DNA of 64,000 nt from Spirometra erinaceieuropaei (taxonomy: Eukaryota; Platyhelminthes; Cestoda; Diphyllobothriidea; Diphyllobothriidae): positions 68,618 through 132,617 of the forward strand of contig CACRXP010000676.1 of assembly GCA_902702965.1 (NCBI GenBank), in the 5' to 3' direction. Below the pieces are notes generated by a model. The model saw nothing but the letters and a program-made list of their open reading frames with translations. It was not told where the DNA came from and did not search any database. Position numbers and translations under genes: made by a program. Positions 24,797-36,399 of the stretch are shown piece by piece (positions within the stretch are counted from its first letter, which is position 1; each line of letters opens with the position of its first letter).

Positions 24797-25034
24797 NNNN
24801 NNNNNNNNNNNNNNNNNNNNNNNNNNNNNNNNNNNNNNNNNNNNNNNNNNNNNNNNNNNNNNNNNNNNNNNNNNNNNNNNNNNNNNNNNNNNNNNNNNNN
24901 NNNNNNNNNNNNNNNNNNNNNNNNNNNNNNNNNNNNNNNNNNNNNNNNNNNNNNNNNNNNNNNNNNNNNNNNNNNNNNNNNNNNNNNNNNNNNNNNNNNN
25001 NNNNNNNNNNNNNNNNNNNNNNNNNNNNNNNNNN
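24797..25034. other. assembly gap (238 N)
   Basis: A run of N in the interval between the two converging genes. Confidence 0.99.
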
Positions 25035-26030
25035 AGACAAAGAAGTGATCACATAACCAGTGCTTGAAAATTTATGTCGATAAAACAAAGCAGAGTATGT
25101 TTTTGGGTAACAGATTCAAAGAATGGGTAGCTTGTCACCGAAACAATGTTCTCTTTCAATCTGAGATCGATGTATCGGGTAGTTTCTTCGTTCGGTCTTT
25201 GCGCATGCAAGAATGATAAGTTGTTATAATCACAGTAGTTTTACTTGACCTCAGTGTCCAATACCCGGTGACCTACAGGGCGCTTGTGTCGGGTCTTGAA
25301 TCGTTTGGTATGTTTCGGTCTCTATTTTATTTGCATTGGACTGCCAGCTTAATGTTCATACCCTGACAAAGATAGTGTAATGCCCGAATGCAAAACAATC
25401 TTTGACAGGGGGTCTCAGAATCGCAAAGATTTCGAGGCTGTTGTGGCCAGGTCTCACGAGGTTTAATAGCGTGCTCTTGGAGCACTTTGTCTATACGGTT
25501 TTTAAAGGTTAAAATGAAGTAGTAAGTGCTTTCGAGTCGGTCATGATTTTCTTTGCATGGGGTACAGTCCATAGCCGTCCTTCATTACCTCTATCCTTGT
25601 CTTATCTGCATGAGATTCCAATGTGCACTTTCTCACATTGAGGGCATGTTTACCATTGGTTTTATTATAATTAAAAAGCGGAAGACTGGATCGTCAGATA
25701 GAAAGCTCTATCCTCCTGCGTTTCAAATTCAAGGCCATCATCAGAGATATGAGGATAGCGCACGTATTGTAAGCATAGTTGTGTGGATATGGCTGCTATA
25801 AGGCTGGATACATAGGGCCTGGTAGACCTAACCCGAGTTATCAATCGTCAAGTTTTCTCCGCAAATAACCGTAACTGTCGCGATAATGACTTGATTTGCG
25901 TGATGATGGCTAATAAGGTTTTTTCTTGTAGGCGTTCCTATTATCGATGTACATATACCGCTTAAGGTGGAACTAATTGGCTTGCGCTAGGAGCTCCCTT
26001 AAGTTGCGTGTATTATGAAGATTTTTTGCT
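25035..26030. other. intergenic, mostly unassigned
   Basis: A scrap of the SINE-B motif (GATGATGGCTAATAAGG) sits near 25900-25920. Otherwise nothing recognisable was seen. Confidence 0.35.
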
Positions 26031-26031
26031 T

Positions 26032-26118
26032 CGAGGACCTGTAGCTCAAGTGGTTAGAGCGTTGGCTGTACTAAAGCCTTCCCCTGACTGCATGAGTTCG
26101 AATCCCACCGAGGCGCCG
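26032..26118 (+). repeat. SINE-A tRNA-like head
   Basis: This is tRNA-like sequence: box A TAGCTCAAGTGG, D-arm GCTC/GAGC, box B GAGTTCGAATCCC with a T-arm nearly complete, and a 3' acceptor side CGAGGCG. The anticodon arm (GGCT-GTACTAA-AGCC) and the long variable region are atypical. The 5' acceptor side is mutated here (GAGGACCT against CGGGGCCTCG elsewhere). It is multicopy with a conserved tail, so it is called a SINE head, not a tRNA gene. Confidence 0.75.
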
Positions 26119-26300
26119 AGTTTTTACAGTTGAGTCAATATGAATTATTCAAAATCTGCCAAAGCATCTATGACTCACATGAGCCGGGTAGTCATCTGGT
26201 GGATTATAGGTGAATTACTAAGGAAATCCTGGTTGGACAGTCAACGTACTGTATCAGATTTGGTGGATTCAAGAGTCTCAACTCCTCTGAACCGAGCCAA
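26119..26300 (+). repeat. SINE-A tail
   Basis: This is the conserved tail following the tRNA-like head. Landmarks are GTCAATATGAATTATTC, AAAATCTGCCAAAGCATCTA, TGACTCACATGAGCC, TAGTCATCTGGTGGAT, GTGAATTACTAAGGAAATCC and TCAGATTTGGTGGATTC. The same string of words, in the same order, occurs at 38.4-38.6 kb and 55.0-55.5 kb. Confidence 0.8.
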
Positions 26301-26519
26301 AGCTCACTGTTCTGGTAAAACAAGGTACCAATGAGAAATGAAATAACTTTACAAACTCTTCTCCTAAAATGGGTACCCGCATGACTTTGTGAGTCAATGC
26401 ATGAGGCACCACCAATTCGTGGGAAAGGTATTCCCAATTTCACGGCCGCTCAATTTCATTTGAACAAGTCGAAAGACAACTAAAAAACACCAGATACACG
26501 TAGCACACCAGGTGGCAAG

Positions 26520-26860
26520 TGCAGCACGCAAACAACTTATAAACCCTAAGGACAGGGTTGGCTACCTCAAAGGAATAGATGTTGTCAAAAAATACCATGT
26601 TCCAGTTGTGGTGCCGTCTATTGGGTCCAAACTAGGAAATCTGTCCCAACCCGTACCCAGAAACATCAGTTAATGAAGAGACGCAACCGACTATCCCAGG
26701 TGGCCATGCACACATTGGATACTGGGCACAAATTTTCATGGGAGGACGCTCCTATTGTTGGCACCTGCCCAATAAGGAAAACCCGTACAGTCCTGTAGGC
26801 GATGCGCTCAGATAAGGCACGCATCCACCGGCATATATATCTAGGTGTCAAACAAAATCG
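26520..26860 (+). pseudogene. Penelope-like element fragment (GIY-YIG C-terminus)
   Basis: A + strand frame reads with interruptions: NPKDRVGYLKG, then VPCSSCGAVYWVQTRKS, RTQKHQ, RLSQVAMHTLDTGHKFSWED, and after an in-frame stop a decayed INRHI-type end. The order (CxxC, then VYxGQTGR-like, then EH/KHQ, then S.VA.H...TGH.F.W) is that of the GIY-YIG endonuclease tail of Penelope-like reverse transcriptases. The GIY-YIG core is mutated (YWVQTRK) and the reverse transcriptase part is absent, so it is a dead 5'-truncated copy. Confidence 0.75.
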
Positions 26861-27270
26861 TTAAGACAAATTCAAAATGGCTTACTCAATCTCGAGGAGA
26901 TGACAAATTGCAATTAACCATTGGCACAGACTATAGCCAATCATAGACTCATTTGTCAGACTCAGTCAAAAGTTAAACGTTTCTCCATACCCATAATTCG
27001 AAGACCAATCGGGGAACCGGTCTCAAAAATTTAGAAGAAAGTTTATTGTTTCCCAAATAATTCAATTTCGTTAATTCTTGAGATTATCGTTTTTCACATC
27101 TATGCTGCTTAAATATATTAAATAGGACTCCTGAGGTGTTGCAATGCAATGGGCCATGCTGTCTTTGGCATCTTGGTAATTAAATGTATTGTGATGCTCG
27201 TTTCTCAAATCTTTGGTATTTAAATATATAGTTTAGATCATAGGTGGCATGCATTCCGAGTGGATATATG
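26861..27270. other. intergenic, nothing recognised
   Basis: AT-rich sequence between a Penelope remnant and the fold-back element. Confidence 0.4.
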
Positions 27271-27716
27271 AAAAATAGAAGACGTTCTTCGGAAATGTCG
27301 AGTTTTACTCGTGAATTTTCGAGCTGGTGACCAACCCGTAGTCAGACGAAATGAAAAGGTGGGAGAAAGTTAGGTTGTCACAGTAGACCAGTTTCCCCCT
27401 GCCCTAATCACGCATCAACGACCGTGAATACAACCGCCCGCATTCCAACTGATTCACCACCCACCCTCCCCCTCCAGCACAGTGTGCCGTAGTCGTTCCG
27501 CCTTCTCTCCCTCCCCCCCTCATTCAGGGACCTACCATGACCTCGACACCCCCCCCTCACACGTCAGTGGTCTTTCTGTCCTATCACACCAACTGGTCTA
27601 CTGTGACAACCTAACTTTCTCCCATCTTTTCATTTCGTCTGACGACGGGTCGCTGTCACCAGCTCGAAAACTCACGAGTACAACTCGACTTTTCCGAAGA
27701 ACGTCTTCTATTTTTT
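27271..27716. mobile_element. fold-back element with ~123-bp inverted arms
   Basis: Left arm 27271-27393 and right arm 27591-27716 are reverse complements with few mismatches. Each starts at ATAGAAGACGTTCTTCGGAA and passes through CAGACGAAATGAAAAG and GTTAGGTTGTCACAGTAGAC. The roughly 200-bp interior is very C-rich on the + strand (several runs of 5-8 C) and carries no gene; the 130-codon + frame that crosses it has no protein character. A clear target duplication was not found. It could be a fold-back transposon or two inverted pieces of a larger repeat. Confidence 0.7.
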
Positions 27717-27834
27717 TAATATTATATAGTGTTCGTAATCGGCCAGCCGTCTTTTTCATAAACAGCATAAACAAACGTGCTGATATGGTGTTCTGGTATT
27801 GGACATTTCCGCTTTGTAAACATTCCGTAATATG

Positions 27835-28150
27835 GAACTTTTTGAAACGCAAAATGCCCTTTCTTTGGCTATGAAAATTAATAGCCGTGGCTTACTAAGA
27901 AATAAGTATTTAGCAAGTGCTTTTACGAGTGTTTTGTACAAAAGGCGTCTTAACGTTTAAGAACATCAAAAATCAATAGGGAAAACCTATACGGCGTAAT
28001 CAGTCTTTTGTTCAAAAGCTGGCATCCCGAATGAAATATCTTAGGATTATGCTGCATGACAGCAGATAATACAACACTACTTAAGCCATATATTCGAATA
28101 AAAAAGCATAGTTCGGAATCTTGTCCAAACTTTTTGAGTAGATGAAACTA
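27835..28150 (+). repeat. R1 repeat element, diverged partial copy
   Basis: Colinear with part of R1. Landmarks are GGAACTTTTTGAAA, TTGGCTATGAAAATTA, AAGAAATAAGTATTTAGC, ACATCAAAAATCAATAGGG, AAAAGCTGGCATCCCG, ATTATGCTGCATGA, ACAACACTACTTA and a final TTCGGAATCTTGTC. It is about as diverged as the copy at 54.2 kb. Confidence 0.55.
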
Positions 28151-31060
28151 AGAATACCCATAATATTCTGGCGACGAGTCGCACCTAACTATTTGCACGG
28201 AAATCGTCTGCTGAGGCGGCAATTAGGGTTCCGAACCAGCCGAGTTTTAAAAGTTACTTGCAGATCCGAACTCATCAATCAATGCTGCAAGGAGATCAAG
28301 TGTGCACTTGGTTAAATAAATTTTCCAGCCGCTAAGACGATTGAACAGTTGTGAATTGAAAGTCTGCCATCTGCAGAGATGTTTCTCGAGACAGGCTGTA
28401 TGAGTTCCTCATTATAGGAAGAAGCTAACATGGCTTAGTAGAAGAACTAGTAAGTGTTCGCAGCAGAACGTCGTCTCCTACACACAGCGTGTTTAGCAGG
28501 CTTATAAGCTCAATCTCACCTGCAGATTTTGGTATGACTGAAAGATGGGAACATGGCCTATGCCTATGAAGTGTTACTAACGATTTCGTAGGTGCGCTTT
28601 TGCAGTCGAAACCGGTACACGCGCAGCTCTTTTATAGGTCAGCGGATCCTTATTGGAAAAGCAAAGAATAACCGCCCAACCCAGGCTTCGTTCTTTGTTT
28701 CCTGCTCTTATTCAGGTCTACCACGTGACCTGGGCGAAACATATGCGCGAAATCGGGGTTAGGTTCGGTTAAGAGGGAAAATTGTTGTCCCCAGATAAGA
28801 CTAAAAGGATTCTTTTGTGTTTGGGCCTGTTCTCTAAAAAAGTGATTTTCTTGAATTTGCCTCAGTGGCGTTTTTTATTTGCATAAAATATCGATTTATT
28901 CAATCGACAATATTTATGTCTTAGCCCGTTGAAGACGGACTGCCAATAAAATCTCCTCTCTTTGAAAAGATTTGAGGAGAAGTAGCCCGACAAAATGACT
29001 TAGCGGTTAACCCGTTACAAGTTGCCCTATTTTTATTGCGGGAATGTCCAAAGAGTTGAAAGTCAGGCTTTGTTTAGAGAAGCAAGTGCAAGAGAGGCAA
29101 CGAGAGTTTCCGTGCAGTTAGGCTACCCTTCGCTTTCATGACAGGTAACTTTCCTCGAGGCATTCTAGCTGTTGCCGAGTGAGTTGCCACAGTCAAGAGG
29201 CTTTATTGCGTTCGATAGGCCGTGCCGCTTCCTACTTTTCCTATGAAGGCAACCAATATTATCTACATCTCTGACATTCCCTTATGACCCCACTGCGTCT
29301 ACTCCTCTCATTTTCCAGGTCGTTTTGTCCTCTGGATCAAAGCCGCACCTACGCCTACTGAATAAATAGCATCATTTTTTCCACACATGCTCTGTGGCAT
29401 CGTTTTACTGACGTACTAAGTCAAATATAAGTAATCAGGCCTAGTAATGAATAATACAAAGGTGCATCTGTCAAGTTCGACTTTTTTATAAATGTGTCCG
29501 CTGCCCTAAGTCAAAATAAGAGACCGAGCTTAATTGGATGCAGGTCAGTTTAGTTTCATTGTGGGGCTTGGCCAACGGAAAGCAGGCATTTACTGACTTA
29601 CAGCGCATATTAGATGGCCTGTTGTATTCTAGAAAGACTACGGGCAGCAAATTCTAGAATTATTTAAACAGAAAAAGGTTGGCTGGGAATTCTCGTTATA
29701 AGCACTGCTTGCCCTTACCTCATGAAAGATAGCATTTAGCTCATTTTTGGAATTCCCTTCATTCAACATAGAGAATAAACAGACTTTGTGAAAATGACCT
29801 GTGTTAGTATAAATTCTTCCGAAATAGGCTTCTTGCCCACAAATAGATCAAGGCTCTTCTTTTAAAAAGGGTGCAAAAATGCAAGTCTCAAAAAGAAGAC
29901 TTTAGTGTGCATTAACATTTCGGTATTTTATACAGTTGTTAATTCTCATAAAGGAGCAGGAAAGCGGAATATTCTCACAGATCAGTTTGGTTTTTGTCGG
30001 GCTTCAGAAATATCTCAATCGCTCTCAGGATCCCAACGTCTCCAAATAATGCGCGGACACCTCAATACAAGCATCGAAAGAAAGACGAAAATAGCGGAAG
30101 TGATGAATGTGTATGTCTTGAGGACGTTAAGATGGGCGAGGGGTAACAGTCAACCACATACTCATTACTTGCGATCGCATGACAAACTAGTCGTCCAATG
30201 ATGTTTTCCTTCCGCGTTCTAAAATCAAAAAGTAAGTAAGGCAAATGTGCATTTCTTTCAAACGAACAAAAAGTGACAAAAGGAGTTCATGAAGTTGAAA
30301 ACAGCGTGTTCCATCAGTTTTCACCCTCTTATATGCCTAATTAGTCGTTCAGCTAGTTTCGTCTTTAGAGGTGCTAACTTGCCGCGATCATTGCTTCTCA
30401 CTTTCGGCACAAAATGACAAGTAAATGCACTCTCAAAGAGGGTCGTTTTTGGGGTAATCCTATCAAATATCCAAAGCGTTACATGTGCCAAGATTACAAA
30501 TGTAACATGATGCGTCCAAACTTCATATATATTTTCATAGTTCAGTAATCATGGTGTAAGACAGCTCCAAATTAAAGAGTTAACAGCCGCGTCTCAGAAA
30601 CGTGCACGTTTCTAAAGTGGCTGCTGATCAGAAAATGAGACCATGAAAAGTTTATATGCAATCTATCATCGCATTTCGATATTTATGACCAAACTTGTAG
30701 GAAACGAAACTGCATGCCACTGACTCCTCAAACCTCCGTATAAAACATCATTGCAGGAAGCTTCAGCATGGAAGTTTGATCTACATGGTGAATTGCACTC
30801 TTTACTAGCAAAAAAAACAAACCGCAAACAGTTAAATTATGAAACTTGATCAAGTAACCAACATGCATGCTATAAACTGCTTAATGGCATGCAGGAATGA
30901 CGGGCGTTACTTACGGCCATAATAGAAGTTTGGTAGCAAATGTGCGCTTGAATTTCTGACTAATGATTGACTTGCGATGTTTTAGAAACTTATTTTATCA
31001 TAATCCAAGACTTATCACAGTTGGCGGTTGATTTCATTTGGTTGGCTCGATATATATTTA
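28151..31060. other. intergenic, nothing recognised
   Basis: About 2.9 kb between the R1 copy and the Merlin insertion. A 98-codon + frame at 29905-30201 has no recognised domain. No tRNA, SINE or splice-supported exon was seen. Confidence 0.4.
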
Positions 31061-31068
31061 GAACATTA

Positions 31069-31857
31069 GGTAACAATCGGGAGATGGCACTCAAAAAATC
31101 CGTTACCTAGAAATAGTACCTTAAACAGTGTACTCAAACGCCTGCAGGCTATGTCAGCGGTTGCAGGCCGACTTTAACGCACTACTTTGACTTTCTCCGA
31201 CGGCCTAACATGGGCTGGCCGAACGAACATCTCAGGGGGTTACATGGACGATGGTCGCTGTTACCCAACCATCCCCATTGTTTCACACGTACACCTGAAT
31301 ATACGGCATTCATTCGCATTATGGCAGTTTATTACAAAACAAAATCACTTTTAAATAGGATAAGTCTGCACAACACGGGACAGGAACACTTGCCAGGCAT
31401 CTGTAAAAGACATGGCATTGAGGCCAAACCAAAGACGATACTGTACTTCGTCTATGAGAGCCCACACAGCTCGACCACATACAGGGCCTCCCTCGTAGAG
31501 TTTCCTTTTCAGTCTACTCCAGTATGCCTCAATGGCATTGGTGCGCAGTCCGGTGGTAGGGTCCTTGAAGTTCTTTGAGTGGTTAACAGAGAAATGAAGA
31601 TAACCTTCTGAGGGAGGACGATTAAACGCCTTCCACTCGTCCGTTACAACTATACTGCCTTTGGCGACCCACTTTGTAATAACGGAACGGAGAGCGAGCC
31701 AAAATCGATCATTCACCTGTTCAAATAAGGCTTTCCGTCGGTTTGTATCGTACATCTCGACCGGCCACCACCAATAAAACCCCTATTGCCACCTGTCCTG
31801 TAAGACAGGCTGCTTTGGTTAAGCAGATTTTTTGGGTGCCATCTCCCGATTGTTACC
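31069..31857 (-). mobile_element. Merlin-type DNA transposon, internally deleted
   Basis: A 789-bp element with both ends intact. The left end begins GGTAACAATCGGGAGATGGC, and the right end is its reverse complement, with terminal repeats of about 30 bp that differ at a few positions. An identical 8-bp flank, GAACATTA, lies at 31061-31068 and 31858-31865 and is the target-site duplication. GG-starting ends and 8-9-bp duplications are known features of Merlin (IS1016/ISXO2-like) elements. The only coding content is the C-terminal transposase part on the - strand, so the copy cannot move on its own. Confidence 0.93.
31351..31776 (-). pseudogene. Merlin (IS1016/ISXO2-like) transposase, C-terminal part
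   Basis: About 142 codons on the - strand from just after an in-frame stop, starting GFYWWWPVEMYDTNRRK. They continue through GSIVVTDEWKAF (the DE of the DDE catalytic core region), HFSVNHSKNF.DPTTGLRTNA and IEAYWSRLKRKLY, with a stop at 31351. The arrangement DEW.A....H..NF..P.TG..TN.IE..WS.LKR is diagnostic for the ISXO2-like transposase domain. The N-terminal zinc-binding region and first catalytic Asp are missing, and the coding end lies close to the right terminal repeat, which shows an internal deletion. Confidence 0.88.
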
Positions 31858-32324
31858 GAACATTAACATATATCTTAGCGCCAATTTTCACATTTGATCA
31901 GCGTGTATAATTATAGCATTCTGTTTATTTCCTGCTGCACTTTATTCTCAGAAGAAGTGCATTTGCATACGCCCAACGAAAACAAGTTTTTTTCGTCCTA
32001 TTTTTGCTTGTACACGAGTCCTTTGTTGCTAATGATAAACTTTGAACACATATGAGGTGCTTATAATTTTTTCCCTAAACTCATTCATTTTTACGTAGGT
32101 TCACGTTATGACTTTGCATTTCGGTTGCGTAAGGAGTTAAACGATTAAATTATCCACTGATTCTCAAGTTGCCACTGATACTGTAGAATTGCAGGTTTTG
32201 CCAAAAAGGGCTTATACTTCTAATAATGACCGCGTAGTCGTATTTCTATCGTGAATGATAAGAAAATGGTTCCTATAAGTTGTGGTAACTGTAAAGATAA
32301 TTTTACGCATGCATTTCGACCTCC
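31858..32324 (-). other. 3' flank or 3' UTR of the LIM-homeobox gene
   Basis: AT-rich sequence downstream of the stop at 32325-32327. An AATAAA on the - strand (31924-31929) about 400 bases past the stop is a candidate poly(A) signal. The Merlin element lies just beyond it. Confidence 0.45.
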
Positions 32325-32696
32325 TTATAATACTATCCAATTTTGACCAAACAGACAGAAGTATTTTTGAAAAAGGGAAAATTGAAAATGGTCTTCCAGA
32401 TTTAACCTACAAAGGTAGGACAGTTGCTGGCCGATAGGTCGTTCAGTGGTGTGGATTAACTGGCTGAGAGGTTGGAAGTCACCAAGTTCACCCGGCGCGA
32501 AACGAAACCCGTCCACAATCGGGTTCATACTTGCATTATAATTTTGCTCTCGGCCTCCATGCTCAGTTTTGCCATCAAGAGATTCGCAAGCTGTCATTGT
32601 AACCGCACTGTCATTCATATCCTGACCGGCACAGGGTGACAAAATGGATGTTTTTGTTGTTTTCTTCTTACGAGCCCTAGCATTCTGAAACCACAC
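32325..32696 (-). CDS. LIM-homeobox gene, last exon (homeodomain end and C-terminus)
   Basis: On the - strand the exon begins right after CTTCTGCAG, in phase 0, with VWFQNARARKKK, residues 47-58 of the homeodomain, which includes Asn51 and Gln50 of recognition helix 3. About 110 residues follow, polar and without a known domain, ending at TAA (32325-32327). A potential donor (TTTGTAG/GTTAAAT, near 32405) would allow further splicing, but no later exon was identified, so the stop at 32325 is taken as the end. The last 20 or so residues are aromatic-rich and could be intronic read-through. Confidence 0.88.
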   Translation of the reverse strand: MWFQNARARKKKTTKTSILSPCAGQDMNDSAVTMTACESLDGKTEHGGREQNYNASMNPIVDGFRFAPGELGDFQPLSQLIHTTERPIGQQLSYLCRLNLEDHFQFSLFQKYFCLFGQNWIVL

Positions 32697-33854
32697 CTGC
32701 AGAAGATCAGAAAGTATTAAAAATGCATGTAAAATGAGTCGCTGGAGACTAGGACAACTGCAATCAAGAGAGTAAATTTCCATTTCCACGCATAACTCCA
32801 ACTTACTTCGATTACGGGTCTGGGTTCATCTGAGATCGCAATACATTCGAGTCTGAGCATCACACTTACCCAGTTTTTCCTCAAGATGTAACCGGCCGAC
32901 AATCAAAAACTAAACTACAAATAAGCATTTCAGTCCATCGTACACTTGCGACTAACACTACTCGAAAGCAGTACTCTGGAATTCTTTCGCTGACTTTTAA
33001 TGCTGCAAACGGCGCTATCAAGTGTGAAATAGGAATTGTACAATCGGGTTGGCTTGGTGAATGCAAACAGAACAGGACCTCAAAATCATTTCCATAGAAA
33101 TAATCAGTTTAAGTTTTGTTATGGACGTGCAAATTTCCTTTTCCAGATCATTTTATTTAATTCAAAATATGCGTCATGCAACAGTGTGGACATAAAATAC
33201 CATTCCTCTAAAGTGCATGCAAATATTTAGTCGATTCTTATGAAAAAATCCGTTGTTGACTGGGCTGCTGGCTTTATATTACGTGAATTAAAATAGGCAC
33301 TTAAGTTGTAGGGTGTTTGTCAGTAATCCAACTTCAGCAAAGCCGTTTTTCGATTTTTGTAGAGTTTTTTATGGAGACGAGTAATCACGAAAGGCTGTAA
33401 TCTATGCGCTTGTTTTACCGATGTCCAAGGTATAAATAATTTTTTGGAGAAAGAATTGGTGCATTCATTTCTCATTTGCATCTCATGTGTAGTTACATAT
33501 TTTCAAAGTGGCAATATACAAAAATAATATTTGAACTTGAAAAATGTCTTTCAGATATATCCACGGATGTTCACACGAATGACAATTTGGCCTACTATCG
33601 CGGGATTAGTAGACTTTACTCCCAGCCTGCGAAACTGGCTCCGCATTGTCGTGCACAGATGCGTATATTTACTTTAGAAGATTCGTGAAGATCAGTGTAG
33701 AATTCTCAACTACAAGTGAAATTTAAATTTCAGTTAATCTCTGAAATCCAGAAATATTCATTTTTGAAAGCTGTCGCGAAGACTTAAAAAGCTACATACA
33801 GTATAAGCAAATTACAATTGCCCTGGGAATGTTATCCCAACTAGTTAGGCAAAG

Positions 33855-34693
33855 TTGGAACAATATTGTCCTCCGGAACAGGTTTATTTAAATGCAGACG
33901 GATCAAAGAGCTTGGTCAGCTCTCCATCGTTAAAGCGTACAAGGCACTTAATCGATCCGAAATTTCAAATGACATGTTGTGTTGGCCGATCGATTCTTCC
34001 CTCCTTTCGCTGCCTCGGCCTCTCGGGGAGATGGTTGACGGGCGTTTTGCCTGCGTGCTTAGTGAATTCCCACTCGTCGAGGGGAGTTGATTGAACCTTT
34101 GTCGGGGGGTCGGTTTGGCGATTCTTCTTCTTCCTCACCGAGTAAACTCGCCGTCAGACTAGTTTCTGTACGGTCTTTTTAAGTCCGGTCTGGTTGTTTG
34201 GTCTTAAACTATACGGTTGTGATGGCAAAGGACTTTGTAAGTTGCAGGAAGGTCCAGATGCCTGTTGATGGAGTGGGCGTCGGAGAACCACACCTCGACA
34301 GTTAGCCGTTATGCTTTCGTGTTGCCCCGGCGTAAGATGGTAGCTCTCTGGAGATCAAAAGTATAGCCAGTTTCTCCAACGTGTGTTGGTACTTGAGAGT
34401 TCGGTTCTAACCTCAGAGTGGCTGATTTGTGCTCTTGTAGGCGAGTTTGCAATTTCCGCCCGGTTTCTCACACATAGTTGTAGTTGCCCTCATTGCAATT
34501 TATTTTGTAGAAGACTGCTGAGGTTTCAGAGGATGGCCATGGGTGCTTAGGTTGCATCAGACGGCGTCGAATTGTTTCCTGGGGTCGATGGGCTATGCCT
34601 ACTCCGGCGAGTTATAACAGTCAAAAGAGAGCGCTTCAGAAACCCCTTTAACGTAGGGAATATCTCTCTAGACTTCGGGTTTCTTCCTTGACC
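33855..34693 (-). pseudogene. Penelope-like element 3' part, left arm of inverted pair
   Basis: On the - strand it carries, with frame breaks, the junction between the reverse transcriptase end and the GIY-YIG domain, then the full C-terminus: TFDLQRATIL, then VEVWFSDAHSINRHLDLPAT, a canonical Penelope-like ending. A 3' non-coding region follows to 33855. Stops interrupt the frame. About 190 bp of this arm (34149-34337, the C-terminal coding part) are absent from the right arm. Confidence 0.8.
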
Positions 34694-34883
34694 GTCGTCT
34701 TTACGCCTGACATCTGCGTCTCTCGATGAAATGCCTGGGATATCCATTGGCTGAAAATAGGTTTTCAAGGTACAATCGTTCGGCTGTTTTATCTTCTGGC
34801 GTGCTGCAGTGTGTTTAAACTCTTTGCAATAGAGTGAGGGCACCACTACGTTTGCTGTTGAAGTAGAGAATCTGTCAAGACAG

Positions 34884-35535
34884 CAACCCGAAGTCTAGAG
34901 AGATATTCCCTACGTTAAAGGGGTCTCTGAAGCGCCCTCTTTTGACTGTTATAACTCGCCGGAGTAGGCATAGCCCATCGACCCCAGGAAACAATTCGAC
35001 GCCGTCTGATGAAACCTAAGCACCCATGGCCATCCTCTGAAACCTCAGCCGTCTTCTACAAAATAAATTGCAATGAGGGCAACTACAACTATGTGTGAGA
35101 AACCGGGCGGAAATTGCAAACTCGCCTACAAGAGCACAAATCAGCCACTCTGAGGTTAGAACCGAACTCTCAAGTACCAACACACGTTGGAGAAACTGGC
35201 TATACTTTTGATCTCCAGAGGGCTACCATTTTACTCGCTGAGGAAGAAGAAGAATCGCCAGACCGACCGCCTGACAAAGGTTCAATCAGCTCCCCCAGAC
35301 TGAGTGGTAACTCACAAAGGACGAAGGCAAAACGCCCGTCAACCATCTCCCGAGAGGTTGAGGCAGCGAGAGGAGGGAAAAATCGATCAGCATGTGGCTG
35401 ACCAACACAATATGCCACTTGACATTTCTGATCGACTAAGTGCCTTTTACGCTTTGACAATGGAGAGCCAACCAAGCTCTTTGATCCGTCAGCATTTAAA
35501 TAAAGCTGTTCCGGAGGGCCCATCTTCTCCTTATT
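34884..35535 (+). pseudogene. Penelope-like element 3' part, right arm of inverted pair
   Basis: On the + strand one frame reads GVGIAHRPQETIRRRLMKPK, then a short linker, ETSAVFYKINCNEGNYNYV, a stop, then ETGRKLQTRLQEHKSATLRL and QVPTHVGETGYTFDLQRATI. This is the linker and GIY-YIG core of a Penelope-like element, with the first stop inside the YV.ETGR motif. It then lacks the SINRHLDL ending kept in the left arm. Two or more stops and a frame change show it is dead. Confidence 0.85.
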
Positions 35536-36399
35536 CTTCACATAATCAACCCGGATCTCTCAACTCTGCCCATCTACACTACAAATTAACATGCGTTTCT
35601 CCCCGATGCCTTTTAATCCCGATTTCGCCCTTCTTAGCCTCTTAACCCAATGAGTTGCTTTGTCACGAGGGGTGTGTACACGTCACCTACGGTTACGGCA
35701 AGCATCGGTTTACACGCCCGTCCCCGTGTGTGCCTCGACCTCTGCTTGCGCTCTGTTACTCTTCCTTATCCAGCGAGAGGCTAAGTTAGGTACGTTCACT
35801 ATAATTGTTTCAGTTAGATAGCCATATGACATTAATCAAGCGAGGATGCAGGATCAAACCACGGCGAATCAGTTTCTGGGAATTTCGATTCCACTAACGT
35901 GCAATAATCACTTGTCATACTAAAGGCACATGGTCTGCCGGAAAATAATCAACATTAATAATTGTTAAATGTTGTCTCCAGTTTTACTCATACCCGAGCA
36001 ACTCAACCACACAATCCATTCTTATTCTAATTATGGGCGTACTAGGGTCCCTGTCTGATTTATTACCTTGAAGCGGTGCGCGGTGCATAGTAACACATAT
36101 CAGATACGTTTGGTTTTATGTAAATAGACTCCATAGTAAACGTAAAATTTTCTACAAGAGCAATACGACTGCAATAGGTATTATAATGCGAATATCAGAA
36201 AGCTTACATAAGGAAGTTGTGTAACAATAGAAAGCTGCTGTCATCGGTTTAATTAGCTCTTACCTGCCTGACATTGAGAAGATTCGATAACAGGCAGTGT
36301 TACACAATCTAGAAAGTCGCGTTTAAATCAAATTGTCTTTTTTCTGACAACCATGCAAGCTATGGCTATTTTACTGTTTAATTTTTGCCAGGGGTTAAT

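Noticed and set aside
27482..27874. 130-codon + frame across the fold-back element
   Set aside because: Its composition comes from C-rich low-complexity DNA and it spans the boundary between interior, arm and flank.
31210..31578. 122-codon + frame inside the Merlin element
   Set aside because: It is antisense to the recognised transposase fragment, which explains the open frame.
35114..35645. 95- and 113-codon frames at the Penelope right arm as separate genes
   Set aside because: The first is the GIY-YIG part of the dead element itself; the others are antisense or 3' non-coding by-products.
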